Positions 44,358-56,699 of a stretch of DNA of 64,000 nucleotides are shown one piece after another. This DNA comes from Anagrus nilaparvatae (Eukaryota; Arthropoda; Insecta; Hymenoptera; Mymaridae): the NCBI GenBank assembly GCA_022575985.1, contig JAKSXM010000263.1, positions 5,994,001-6,058,000 on the forward strand, given 5' to 3'. Both the position numbers and the translations under genes were made by a program. Position 1 is the first letter of the stretch; each line of letters begins with the position of its first letter. The notes under the pieces were generated by a model. That model searched no databases. It was not told the origin of the DNA and saw only the letters and a list, made by a program, of their open reading frames with translations.

Positions 44358-44416
44358 CAAGTCGAATAGCTCGAATAGCTCGAATAGCTCGAAAAGCTCG
44401 AAAAGCTCGAATTTCG
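44358..44416. repeat. AGCTCGAATA microsatellite
   Basis: About five tandem copies of a 10-base unit, AGCTCGAATA or AGCTCGAAAA. It follows a small G-rich patch (CGGTAGGGGGCGCGAC at about 44259). Confidence 0.9.
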
Positions 44417-44639
44417 ATTTTTTATTATATAAAATGAAATCGTTAGCAAAAAAATATTTATGTTAGGGTTTATACTATACACTACTTCTGCACTCGTAAC
44501 GTACATAAATAAATGTTATGGAGTAATATTTTTATTATTAAAAGGTTAATGGAGCATTGTTATGGATATGTTATGGATATAAAAATTATTATATTTACTT
44601 CTGCACTGGTATCGTTATCGTATAAATAAAAAGAAATTC

Positions 44640-46570
44640 AACTATAAAGGATTCAAAAATATAACCTAAGTATCATGAAAATCCATTGCTGGAGCAGTGT
44701 TTATTCCATTGATAATGGTTTATTCTTATGATGAATGTTTAAAAAGTTTAAAAACTCATTAATTGCAGAAAACAAGTAATCAATATCTATAAGGTTAACA
44801 AGACTCATATCGTATAATAGCTAATTCCTTTTGAACATTGATCGTAAGAACAAAGACTACTCCAGTAATGGATTTCTTGATAGTTAAGTAATATTTTTAT
44901 TTTTTAAATGATGAAATAACTATCTCTTTTTTTTTATGTATATGTCTAGCATTCAAATCAGTCAGCAATAAATAAAAAAAGTAAATAATTAAATGAACAA
45001 TTTTTTTCTTTTAAGTTTTTAGCTTTTAACTAAGGGTTTCAAAAATATAATTCAGTTCGGCTTTACATTTACAGTCTCATGTGTATCAAAAAATCCATGA
45101 CTCGTGTTGTGTTTGTTCTTACAATGAATGTTCTGCAGTTTAAAAACTCATTAATTGCAGCAAAACAAGTAATAAGTATCTTAGACAGACAAGAAACATT
45201 TGGTGTATAATAGCTAAATAACCATCTCTTTTTTTTTATATGTGTCCAGCATGCATCTGTCAGTTATAGCAAAAAAAAGCACATAAATAAAATAAAAAAA
45301 TAAATGAAAAATTTTTTCTTTTAGGTTAGAGTTTTTAATTCAGGCTTTCAAGCATATAATATAGTTCGGCTTTATATTAACATTCTGATGTATTACTTAA
45401 GTTTCAAGAAATCCATTGCTGGAGCAGTGTTCATTCTTACGATGAATGTTCTGCAGTTTAAGAACTCATTAATTGCAGAAAACAAGTAATCAATATCTAA
45501 GATTGACAAGAATCATATGGTGTAATAGCTGATTCCTTTTGAAACCAGAACATTTATCGTAAGAACAAAGCGACTACTCCAGTAATGGATTTCTTGATAG
45601 TTAAGTAGAACTTGAATAAAAAATATTATTCGCATTCATTCATTTTTTTTTTAAATAATAAAAAAGCTATCTCTTTTTTTTTCATATGTCTGGCATACAT
45701 CTTTCTATTAAAGTAGACAACAATACATAAAAAAATAAAATAAATAAATAAACAATTTTTTCTTATAAGTTTTTAAATTTTAACTAAGGGATTCAAAAAT
45801 ATAATTCAGTTCGTCATATTCGCAGTCTCATGTATTACCTAAGTATCAAGAAATCCATGTGTTTGTTCTTACAATCAATGTTCTGGAGTTCAAAAGGAAT
45901 TAGCTATTACACCAAATGTTTCTTGTCTGTCTATAAGATATTACAACATATGATTCTTGTCAGTCTTAGATATTGATTAATTGTTTCCTGCAATTAATGA
46001 GTTTTTAAACTGCAGAACATTCATCGCAAGAAAAAACACTGCTCCAGCAATGGATTTCATGATACTTAAGTAATACAGAATGTAAATATAAAGCCAAACT
46101 TAATTATAAGTTTGAAAGCCACAATTAAAAACTCAAATTTAAAAGAAAAAAATTGTTCATTTATTTATTTATTTTTGTATGTGTCTTTTTCAACTATAAC
46201 TGACAGATGCATCCTAGGCATATAAAAAAAAAGAGATGGTTTTGTCATTATTTAAAGAAAATAAATAAATAAATTAAGAGTTTTTGTCTTTAAGTAGAGT
46301 GTCTCTAAGTTTTTAGTTTATAATTAAAGCATTCAAAAATATATTTCAGCTCAGCTTTATATTTGTAGTTTCATGTATTACTTAAGTATCAAGCATGACT
46401 CGTGTTGTGTTTGTTCTTACGATCAATGTTCTGGAGTTCGAATCAGCTATTACACCATTTTAAACGGCAGAACATTAATAAACACAATAAATATACTTAA
46501 AGCCGGACTGAATTATATTTTTGAATCCCTTAGTTAAAACCTAACAACTTAAAAGAAAAAAATTGTTAGT
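44640..46570. repeat. Foldback repeat family with ~350-bp units
   Basis: Diverged units share ATCCATTGCTGGAGCAGTGT, CGATGAATGTTCTGCAGTTT, AACTCATTAATTGCAG and a CAGTTCGGCTTTA block. Units lie in direct orientation near 44660, 45060, 45400 and 45800. They are inverted at about 45890-46150, with a last partial near 46330-46540. Long T or A runs separate units. No coding frame. Confidence 0.75.
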
Positions 46571-46599
46571 AAGGGGTATAGAGTAAAATACATGTTGAC

Positions 46600-47225
46600 T
46601 ATATGAAAGAACCTCATCATAAATTTCACTATGGAGTAAAATGGATCTCGGCTGTCCTATATTGTATGAAAAAACGAAAAATTTCACTCTATAGTATTTT
46701 CATTTTTTTCGGTTTTTTGCACTGAAAAACGTTTAAAACAGTTAAAAACCTAAATATCTCATTTGGTATATAGTTCATTGAGTCAGTGGAATCAAAATAA
46801 TCTGATATTAATGGATTTAAGTAGGTTTTTGATTGGATTTTTAGAAATTTTGGTTTTATTCCAAAAATCCATTTGAATCAGTTAAAATTCTTTATAAACC
46901 AAGTTTTCTAACAAAAATAATTTTGATGGACCTGGATTTTCTTAACAATTTTTATTTTTCCAAAAATCGAAAGGGTATATATGGAACATTGTCAGATTTT
47001 TTTTCTTCAAATTTTTCGTTGTTTGATACCGAAAAAGGTTTGAAACAGTTAAAAACTTAAATCAATATGGTTTATCAGGTCAGAAGCTCAAAAAACCTAG
47101 CATAAATGGATTTAAGTAAGTTTGAAAATTTTTGGAGTTTCAGAAATTTTGGCTTTATTTGGACAAAACAATTTGAATTGGTTAAAATTCATTATAAGTA
47201 AACATGATTTTCTTAAGCAACAGAA
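46600..47225. repeat. Diverged tandem duplication (~300 bp)
   Basis: Blocks at about 46720-46925 and 47020-47225 share AAAACAGTTAAAAACC/T, ATGGATTTAAGTAGGTTTT and GGTTAAAATTCATTATAA in the same order. Substitution is considerable. No gene. Confidence 0.65.
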
Positions 47226-47439
47226 ACAGAAGTAAATGCGATACAAAAATAAATTCTAATTTATACCGTTTTTTGTTTGCAGTACAATAAGTTAATATAT
47301 CTGAAAATTTTTTTTTGAACAATAATTTTATGATTTGAAGAATCATTTTCGATATAGTATTTTTCTTTACAGTTAATTTGGGAAATAAGAAATACCCAAA
47401 TTTATATATATCATTTTACCTTCGATACAAATCAATTAA

Positions 47440-49395
47440 TTAGTATATGCAAAATTAATTTTTATGGCCTAAGCTAAGTAAAAATTATATTTAAGTAAAA
47501 GTATATTTCAAAATATTGATACTGATTAAATTAATAATTTTTTTAAAACTTTAATAAATTAAAGTAGAATTAAAACTAATTTAAGTCTTGTTGTTTCCTA
47601 TTACGCGTTATAATATAACTTTATATGTTGGGCCATAAATGTTGTGAGATGAAATATATGGCCTAAGCTAAGTAAATTTTTATTTCAGCAAAAGTATGAA
47701 TTCCTAATAAATATATTTTAACTTTTGGGCCATAAATGTTGTGAGATGAATTTTTATGGCCTAAGCTAAGTAAAAATTTAATTTAAGTAAAAGTATATTT
47801 CAAAATATTGATATTGATTAAATTAATAATTTTTTTAAAACTTTAATAAATTAAAGTATAATTAAAACTAAGTTAAGTCTTGTTGTTTCCTATCACAAGT
47901 TATAATATAACTTTATTTTGGGCCATAAATGTTGTAAGATGAAATTATATGGCCTAAGCTAAGTAAATTTTTATTTCAGCAAAAGTATGAATTCCTAATA
48001 AATATATTATAGTTTTTAGGCCATAAATATTGTGAGATGAAATTAAATGGCCTAAGCTAAGCGAATTTTTATTTCAGCAAAAGTTTACAGTAAACAGATA
48101 ATTTTTCTTATTCAGCTTTTTCACATTGAGCTCACAGGCTGTACTATAAATATAATTAGCTTATATTATAACAATTTATTATCTTCAGAAACTGCTTAAC
48201 TTGCCAGGCCCCTAAATAACCATTTTATCGGTGGAAAATTAAAATAAAATTAAAGAAATCGTTTTTATAGATTTATGCTTGATTTAGATGTATGGAAAAT
48301 AATTATTATTTGGATAAAGCTATTATGGGGGTAACTACTTTTAAGTTAATGGTCATAGTAACTACGTTTTGGTTAATTTCCTTCTTTCACTCATAATCCT
48401 CTTCTAAAAAAAATGTCGATTTAAAAAAAAGGTATTTCGTGGAAGATCACGTTAATGAATATTTTTACTACTCATCTATGACTTAAATTTTGTTTTTAAT
48501 GCAAACCATTAATTTGTTTATAATCTTTAAAGTCATATTTAAAGAACTTTGTTTTATAATGAAAAATCATTTTCATAGACAAGATTTTTACTTTAGATGA
48601 TATTCTTACTATATGTTTTTAATATATTCTTACAATTTTTAAAAAATTTCCAATTTATTTAATACTTTTATAAAATAAAATTTTAATTCTTTTTACACCA
48701 AGTTAAAAGAAGACTATTTCATTAAAATTTCCCATTAGCTTCATTAAAAAAAATATCAAAGATAGATGTTTACAATAAATATAGGCCCATGATAACCTAT
48801 AAAGAAAATAGAAAAATTCAAATTTGAAAACAAGCAATTTGATTGGTTGACAAACTATTGACACAGAACACAAGATGGCGATCTCCATAAAGAGCCCATA
48901 AACTTTTTTACAATAGATAATTATTGATACAATGCATTCACGCCGTTTACTGGTTATTTAGGGGCCTGGCAAGTTAAGCAGTTTCTGAAGATAATAAATT
49001 GTTATAATATAAGCTAATTATATTTATAGTACAGCCTGTGAGCTCAATGTGAAAAAGCTGAATAAGAAAAATTATCTGTTTGCTGTAAACTTTTGCTGAA
49101 ATAAAAATTCGCTTAGCTTAGGCCATTTAATTTCATCTCACAATATTTATGGCCTAAAAACTATAATATATTTATTAGGAATTCATACTTTTGCTGAAAT
49201 AAAAATTTACTTAGCTTAGGCCATATAATTTCATCTTACAACATTTATGGCCCAAAATAAAGTTATATTATAACTTGTGATAGGAAACAACAAGACTTAA
49301 CTTAGTTTTAATTATACTTTAATTTATTAAAGTTTTAAAAAAATTATTAATTTAATCAATATCAATATTTTGAAATATACTTTTACTTAAATTAA
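47440..49395. repeat. Long palindromic repeat with GGCCTAAGCTAAGTAAA units
   Basis: Arms of about 445 bp (47775-48221 and 48952-49395) are near-identical inverted copies; inner ends read CAGGCCCCTAAATAACC and its complement. The left side continues outwards with more units of the same kind (ATGGCCTAAGCTAAG starts near 47463, 47660, 47757, 47951 and 48047). The 730-bp centre has no supported gene; a 61-codon minus frame at 48703-48888 is unsupported. Confidence 0.8.
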
Positions 49396-49584
49396 TCTCA
49401 TATACAGTTTATAAAATTTCATAATGATAAAAAATTGATTGTTGTTTAGTGCAATAAACTCACATAGTTAATGAAAGATAATTCTTTTAATTAAAAAAAA
49501 AATTTCCTAGAAGAAAAATTGGAGTTTCTTGAAACCCAGTGGTGATTTTCCATATCAAGTTTTAAAATCACTGAGTTACATATG

Positions 49585-49617
49585 TAACGTAAGTTTTCAG
49601 GCCAAAAACTTACGTTA
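49585..49617. repeat. Perfect 13-bp hairpin
   Basis: TAACGTAAGTTTT, a 7-base loop CAGGCCA, then the exact complement. It stands alone in the intron. Confidence 0.8.
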
Positions 49618-49865
49618 TGCTAAAATTTAAAATTTATAAACGAAAAACGATCATAAAAACGAGCTGCGATATATAAATACGAGATCGTATGTATCAGTTG
49701 CGCCAATGAATTAAATATTATTACATTAAGTATTATATTATAAACTTAAAATTTATTTAGTTAAATAAAAGTTATATCAATTATACGCATTTAATATGTA
49801 CAAAATGTTATAGTGGAAACAAATTAGACATAAAAATCACTGAAAAGTGATGTAAAAGGGAAGTA

Positions 49866-50896
49866 CACTGAAAAACCGGTACCATTGAATCAATGGCTTT
49901 AAAGCAATTGATATATGCCAATGACGGATATCATTAATTCAATGTCGAAATTGAATTCATTTCAAATATTTAAAGCTATTGAAATGATTATGAATACATA
50001 TCATTTCAATGTATAATAAACAGAAAATGGGTAAAAATTAATTTTCTTTTTTTTTTACATTTATATTATTTTATTTTAATGTTTATTCTTATTCCTCGCT
50101 TGTGTATATACTTTTTTTAGGCAGTGTTGTTATATTTGTTATATTATTTTTTAATTTTTTTTTTTATTATTTTACATTTCTTTTTTTATCAAATATTTTT
50201 ACATTTTTGAATTCAATTTATTTTTTTAAAATTTATTATCAAATAAAAAAACTTACTTCATCCGAGATTCGAACCGTGGACCGAGACCGTGAATCAATCA
50301 TTGGGCAGCGACCTTACCCATTACACCAACAGGACATATGAATTAAATAAAAAAATTTTGAATCCTACATGTTACATATAATAATTTTCCCACTCCTTTT
50401 TTTAATATTCAGAGTAATTTATGCATATCTAGCGAAATACATATTTAAAAATAATAATTAAATCAATCATAAATAATTTTCGGGAAATTCCATTTCTTTA
50501 TAATGATTAACAATAATATAAACTATAGCACACCCATACGCGACGCGCGCGGTAGAAGGATAGAAAGAGAAAGAATAGTATACCTACACATGTACATAAT
50601 ACGTACTTTTTTTGTTATTAATAATAATATTGAACTAAAATCATTTTCTATCGATTGAATGTTTTTAAACATTAAATTAAAGTATTAAAAACTATTAATT
50701 TAATTATAACCCCTCTATTAATTTAATCTTATATTCTCATTTATTTTGACGAAAATTTATATCAAAACAATGACTGCCGTATTCAATGGCGAGGAAATAT
50801 TCGTTTAATAGCGGCGCTATCGAATCCATGATATTTTCTATTGGCATATTTCAATTGTTTTAAAGCCATTGCTTCAATGGTTGCGGTTTTTCAGTG
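49866..50896. mobile_element. TA-flanked TIR element with tRNA-like core (E1)
   Basis: Terminal inverted repeats of about 65 bp begin CACTGAAAAACCG. The flanks are TA on both sides, and the opposite foldback arm has the uninterrupted GGGAAGTGCAATTT. No transposase frame. A tRNA-like segment lies near the centre at 50261-50334. It is non-autonomous; TA duplication suggests Tc1/mariner-like or another TA-targeting superfamily. Confidence 0.85.
50261..50334 (-). ncRNA. tRNA-like sequence inside E1
   Basis: On the minus strand, an A-box-like TGGTGTAATGGGTAAGG is followed 35-40 bases later by a canonical B box, GGTTCGAATCT. The first and last bases (TCC...GGA) can pair only partly, so it is not a convincing functional tRNA gene. 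It looks like a tRNA-derived pol III promoter of SINE type. Confidence 0.6.
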
Positions 50897-50998
50897 TACA
50901 ATTTTTTTTTTATTTTGTGTTTAATATACATATGTAAGAAGGAATCTGATTTCTTATGTGTCCCGGATGGGCGCTTGGCCAAATATATGGCAAAAACT

Positions 50999-53900
50999 AC
51001 TTTTTTGCTAAATTTTAAGAAGTTTGCTATCGGATTTTGTAATATCTCTAGTTAAAATAGTCATAAAAAAAAAAAAAAAAATGGAAAATTTTCGTAATTA
51101 GACAGAGAATGGAACTAATTGGGTGAGGTTACTATTAAAATACATCCTAACCTCCAAAAATCCAATTTTGTCCTATTTTTTAATTTTTTTTAATAACTCG
51201 GGCAAAAACAATCAGATTTTTATGAAAATCTCAGGAAATATGTATTTTAATGACGGGACCATGAGGTTAAATTTTTGTGAAAATATTTTTTTTTTTTTGG
51301 CCAAAAATCAAATTTTTTCGCAAAAATTGAGCAATTTTGAAATTAGCGCCATTTTAAGCAAAAACATGCTAGGGTAATTTTTTTTTTTTAAAGTTGCCTT
51401 TTTTATGTACTTTAACCTCAGTACGCGTAAGTATTCGTTAGCTCAATTAAAATGCCCAGTTTAGGAGCAAGAATGAAAAATTCCCTATTAATTTTTTAAT
51501 TTTTTTAATGTTTGCCGTATTTGGTGTAATTTGCGGAATTTTTTGTTCTGTTTCTTACGTATTTTATACAAAATTTAACTTTTCCTTATATTTAGCCATA
51601 ATATTTTTCTTAACATTTGGCCTAACCTCAAAAATAACGTTTTTTTGGGTCCTGTCGTCAGGCATGCTATTTAATGCCATAAAAGCTCCATGGAAAAAAT
51701 GGCTGAAATTTATTCTTTTTGACCCCCTAAACATGAATCCGAGGTCCGTTTTGCGAAATTCAATTCAATGGTCAATTATTTGTTATTAACAATTTATTGC
51801 AAAATTTGATAACAATCTAAATGTTAAATATCCTGTATACTCCAATCAAATCACGGGGGGGGGGGGTATTGTTTGTGGCCGCCAACAGATTTGGTCTACT
51901 ATAGGTATTTTGGGTCGCTGAACACGAAAATCGGGGTCTTTTCTATGCGCAATTAGGGCTTGACCCTTAAATCGGGCAAAACTGCCCTTTAAAAAGGGCA
52001 TTTTTGCTGTATTCATTGTAAGCCTTTGAAATTTGGTCTACGGGGGTTTTTTGGGTCGCTGATAACGAATATTGAAGTTATAACTATAAAAAATTACCCC
52101 TTGACCCTTAAATCGGGCAAAACTACCCCTAAAAGGGGTGTTTTCACTACTTTCACTCTATCCATCCAAGATTCGACCTATTAGGGTATTTTGGCTCGCT
52201 GATCACAAAAATCGATGTCTTATCAATTAAAACTTAACTCTTCACTCTTAAATTAGCCAAAACTACCCCTAAAAGGGGTATTTTTGCAACTTTCACTCTA
52301 GCCCTCAAAGATTTGGTCTTATAAAGGTTTTTGGGGTCGCTGATCACAAAAATCGCGTTTTTTTTCAATTAAAAATTAGGTCTTCAGCCTCGAATTTGCT
52401 AAAACTATTCCTTAAAGGTTTGAAAGGTATAAATAAATGAATCATACATTTTACAAGTTATCTTATTTATAAAATAAAGGTAAGCAAATGTTTTATCATT
52501 AGAAAAATTTTTCTTGCATTGAACAAAACTTTTATTATGCCTCAAAATAACCCTTCAAGGGCTGTTTATTGTGAACAGCGACCTAAAAAACCCTATTAGA
52601 CTAAATCTTAGAAGGCTAGAACGAATATAGCGAAAGCGCCGGTTTTAGGAGTAGTTTCGGCTAATATAAGGTTGCAGAGTTACGTTTTAATTGAAAAGAC
52701 ATCGATTTTTGTGATCAGTGCCCCAAAAAACCCTATTACACCAAATCTTTAAGGGCTAGATTGAAAGTAGCGAGAACACCCCTTTTAGGTGCAGTTTTGC
52801 CCAATTTGAGGGAAAAGGAGTAATTTTTCATAGTTATAACTGCAATATTTGTTATCAGCGACCCAAAAAACCCCCGTGTATCAAATTTCAAAGGCTTACA
52901 GTGAATACAGCAAAAATGCCCTAGTTAAGGGCAGTTTTGCCTGATTTAAGGGTGAAGGGGTAATTTTTCATAGTTATAACTGCAATATTCGTTATCAACG
53001 ACTCAAAAAACCCCCGTGTACCAAATTTCAAAGGCTTACAATGAATACAGCAAAAATGCCCTTTTTAGGGGCAGTTTTGCCCGATTTAAGGGTTAAGCCC
53101 CAATTGCGCATAGAAAAAACCCCGATTTTCGTATTCAGCGACTTAAAAAACCTGTAGTAGACCAAATCTGGTAGCGGCCACAAACAATACTACCAAAACC
53201 TTGATTTTACTGGAGTAGTAGCTAAAACAATTCAAAATTTTGATAAGTACCTGATTTTATTATACATATTTTGACTCACTGGTTTTTGAGAATTAAAAAA
53301 CAAGAAAATCGTGATCTAAAGTTTAAAAAGTACATAAATAAAGGTATAAGTGTAGAATTTTACATAGCAACATATTAAATATGGCTTATAAATAAATTAA
53401 AATTGTTTAAACAATTAATCATACGACTTTATAAATTAGAAATTCGGATTCAGTGAGTCAAAATATGTATAATAAAATCAGGTACTTATCAAAATTTTGA
53501 ATTGTTTCAGCTACAGGATATTTAACATTTAGATTGTTATCAAATTTTGCAATAAATTGTTAATAACAAATAATTGACCACGAATTTTGCAAAACGGACC
53601 TCGAATTCATGTTTAGGGGGTCAAAAAACATAAATTTCAGCCATTTTTTTCCATGGAGCTTTTATGGCATTAAATAGCATGCCTGACGACAGGACCCAAA
53701 AAAACGTTATTTTTGAGGTTAGGCCAAATGTTAAGAAAAATATTATGGCTAAATAAAAGGAAAAGTTAAATTTTGTATAAAATACGTAAGAAACAGCACA
53801 AAAAATTCCGCAAATTACACCAAATACGGCAAAAATTAAAAAAATTAAAAAATTAATAGGGAATTTTTCATTCTTGCTCCTAAACTGGGCATTTTAATTG

Positions 53901-54346
53901 AGCTAACGAATACTTACGCGTACTGAGGTTAAAGTACATAAAAAAAGGCAACTTAAAAAAAAAAAAATTACCCTAGCATGTTTTTGCATAAAATGGCGCT
54001 AATTTCAAAATTGCTCAATTTTTGTTAAAAAATTTGATTTTTGGCCAAAGAAAAAAATTTTTTTCACAAAAATTTAACCTCATGGTCCCGTCATTAAAAT
54101 ACATATTTCCTGAGATTTTCATAAAAATCTGATGTTTTTGCCCAAGTTATTAAAAAAAATTAAAAAATAGGACAAAATTGGATTTTTGGAGGTTAGGATG
54201 TATTTTAATAGTAACCTCACCCAATTAGTTCCATTCTCTGTCTAATTACGAAAATTTTCCATTTTTTTTTTTTTTTATGACTATTTTAACCAGAGATATT
54301 ACAAAATCCGATAGCAAACTTCTTAAAATTTAGCAAAAAAGTAGTT
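50999..54346. repeat. Inner arms and ~140-bp foldback units (copy 2)
   Basis: Left arm 50999-51840 and right arm 53512-54346 are near-identical inverted copies. Between them lie units of the family seen at 834-1680: direct at about 51890-52400, inverted at about 52560-53165 (CCCTTTTTAGGGGCAGTTTTG; CAGCGACCCAAAAAACCCC). A run of about 12 G at 51856 is absent from the opposite arm. The 93-codon frame at 51508-51789 is broken in the opposite arm and is not called as a gene. Confidence 0.85.
53221..53511. mobile_element. TA-flanked palindromic MITE
   Basis: Ends GCTAAAACAATTCAAAATTT and its complement (one mismatch), with TA at both sides. Arms of about 60 bp are near-perfect and the centre is AT-rich. 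The left foldback arm at about 51833 shows the empty site. Confidence 0.8.
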
Positions 54347-55556
54347 TGTAACGAGGCATTTTTGCCCGTTACAAGCAAATATTAAATATTAAATTATTTA
54401 ATATTTGCGAACATACATACACACATATTCGCGCGCCTCAAGTCTCAAATACAGAAGATTTCCGCCTAGCAACAATCAAAATTCAAATATATTATTTATA
54501 GTTCAATAATATTCTAATAGAAGATCAATAAAAAGCAGCACCGATCAATAAAAGTTATAGGTTTTCATATCGACTGATAATGATTTACAGTATAAGCCGC
54601 ACGGCGCTGTAATAGAAGACCATGCCGTTTCCTATGCAAAACGAGCATTCCGGTTTCAGCTCTGGATCGCGAAGTCACGCGCGATGTCCATAGAGCAGTT
54701 CACGGTTTCGCACCTCCAAGTGCCAAAGAAATACTGGTAAAGATACGCGTATTGCCTTGGAGATATCTTTACATTAATTAAATAATTTCATAAAGTGTAA
54801 TTATTGTTAATAGTGAAACCCTAATTTATATGAATTTATAACTTAAATTAAATTAGCCGACTACGGTCGCCATTAAATCCCGTAGCGATTTTATTTAAAA
54901 TATAAAATAAAAACTCGATCGTGTGAAGTGAGATAGCCTGCAGCAGACGATTTAATCCTGCACCAGCATCGACAAGCCTACATAATAAATCAGCATCTGG
55001 GCAGACGCAACGAAGACATCATCCACAAGTAGACGAATCCAGCAGCAGATATAACATCAGCGCGATATCGTAAAGAGTGTGTATGTGTGATTGCGCGCGG
55101 ATCGCGAATATTTCATGTAAAGCCACGCGGGTTTATTGTTTAACGATTTAATGATTTAATATAATAATTATATTTCATATTTAGTTTTAAAGCCCATGAG
55201 GCAATAAAAAAATTATAAATAAAATATAAATAAGTTCAATTAAATATTTCATGATAATTAAATAAGTGTTCAATTCATTTTAGTGTAAGTGCATGTTCAC
55301 ATATAATAATATTTCCCCACATAAATACCTATTTCTTAGAACTCCCCCACTTGCCGAGTGAGATCGTTTCTTATGCCGAGCTAGCCGAATAACAGAGGTA
55401 ATTTCCCCCTATTTTATTATCATTACTACTACTAAATAATTATACATACATATATATATATATTAAAAGGCGCTCTTAAAGAATAAATATATTAATAAAT
55501 ATATATGTATGTATATTATCAAAATTATTTATTTAATTAAAAAAAACCTCGTTATA
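54347..55556. mobile_element. Probable solo LTR (1.2 kb)
   Basis: It starts TGTAACGAGG and ends CCTCGTTATA, is flanked by AGTT on both sides (54343-54346, 55557-55560), and interrupts the GTAGTTTTTGCC sequence that is intact in the opposite arm near 50990. 4-bp duplication and short inverted ends fit a Ty3/Gypsy LTR left by recombination. The interior is more GC-rich than its surroundings and has no open frame. It is unrelated to the 159-bp LTRs at 10.8 kb. Confidence 0.8.
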
Positions 55557-55561
55557 AGTTT

Positions 55562-56408
55562 TTGCCATATATTTGGCCAAGCGCCCCTCCGGGACACATA
55601 AGAAATCAGATTCCTTCTTACATATGTATATTAAACACAAAAAAAAAAAAATTGCACTTCCCTTTTACATCACTATTCAATGCTAATTTGCTTCGAGATC
55701 GTCTTTGCAAAGACGGACAAAAGTGGCGGTGTTCAGTGAAAAATTGTAAGGCCTGTATATTTACAGATAGTGATGATAATGTTTTGAAATTTGTTAATGA
55801 AAACAAACATGATTAGCCACAAAATTTACCTAGACAAGTTTTATCCAATTCCGTTAAACGCAAAGCTGTAGATGATATAAGCAATAAGCTCAAAACATTT
55901 AAGATAAGAGCTTCCTTCCGTTCCTGAAGAATTAAGATTGCAACTAAATGCAACAGACTTGTTTAGAGCTAGAAGAAATTGTTACAGAGCCAAATCTTCA
56001 GTTTTTCCAGCTCTACCTAAAAATATAGACAAAGTGCACAATGTGTTGTTTTCAATGGATTTAAAAACAATCATTAAGAAAGAAAATTATCTTCTTATTA
56101 ATGACCAGGAACAGAATTTAATTGTATTTACTCTTTCTAATTTAATAAAAGTAGCAAGTGAAAAAAAATTGCTTATGGATGGGACGTTATTTTTCTGCAC
56201 AAAATACTTTTATCAATTTTTTACAATACACGCTGTAAAAAATGGTGTATGCATTCTATTACTATTTTGCTTGTTAAAAGATAAACATGCATCTACTTAT
56301 CAATTTTTATTTGAAACCCTAAAACAGTTATGTCTTGAGAATCAGATTTTATTAAATCCAGATGAAATTGTTATAGATTTTGAGCCAGGTTTAAAAAAAT
56401 GTAGGTAA
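55562..56408 (+). pseudogene. FLYWCH plus MULE transposase fragment
   Basis: The first segment (to 55816) encodes a FLYWCH-like finger with KWRCSVKNCKACIFT and a terminal NKHD. The second (55938-56408, in another frame) begins near LQLNATDLFRARRNC. It has MDGTLFFCTKYFYQFFTIHA, a LLKDKHASTYQFLFETL block and IVIDFEPGLKKC, the N-terminal half of a MULE transposase catalytic domain including the DGTF-like and DFE motifs. A stop and frameshift separate the two, and the transposase ends early at TAG. It is an inactive remnant. It shows that FLYWCH-bearing Mutator-like elements exist in this genome, which may be the source of the finger in element Y. Confidence 0.75.
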
Positions 56409-56522
56409 ATAAAATTTGTTAATAAATAAAATGTAAATATAAAAATAAAATATGAATTTTTAATGATAGCACAAACAGTTAGCGCAACTGTTACCTAGGA
56501 ATTAGCGCAACCCTATCGGAAG

Positions 56523-56582
56523 GTTGCATATGCAACGTTGCGCATTGCATATGAAACATTGCATATCATTGCATATGCAATG
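56523..56582. repeat. Cluster of TGCATATGCA palindromes
   Basis: TTGCATATGCAA, ATTGCATATGAAAC, ATTGCATATCATTGCATATG and TGCATATGCAATG lie within 60 bp, after two GCGCAAC motifs. It could be an octamer-like binding cluster or the end of a repeat; nothing else supports function. Confidence 0.6.
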
Positions 56583-56699
56583 TTTTTTTTTTAATTTAGG
56601 AAACAAAGATTTTATGATTCCGTAGTCCGTAGTCAATAAAATAAATTTTCGGTTAAAGTTTTCCAGCATTAAACATTAAAATGAATTTTCGGTGAAAAT

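Larger units (their letters stand above)
49838..55690. repeat. Composite foldback element carrying three later insertions
   Basis: The outer inverted arms share AAGTGATGTAAAAGGGAAG, TATACATATGTAAGAAGGAA and GGCCAAATATATGGCAAAAA. They continue inwards over 50999-51840 on the left and 53512-54346 on the right. The left arm is split by the TA-type element at 49866-50896. The right arm is split by the LTR at 54347-55556 and the palindromic MITE at 53221-53511. In each case the intact opposite arm shows the empty site, so insertions and their order are clear. The right end runs into a FLYWCH/MULE fragment, which may hint at a Mutator-like origin. Confidence 0.75.

Noticed and set aside
50261..50334. 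Functional tRNA gene
   Set aside because: Acceptor ends pair poorly and it lies inside a TIR element; a tRNA-derived promoter is more likely.
51508..51789. 93-codon hydrophobic frame that looks like a membrane protein
   Set aside because: The mirror copy in the opposite arm (about 53580-53840) has a one-base insertion that breaks it; the hydrophobicity reflects T-rich DNA.
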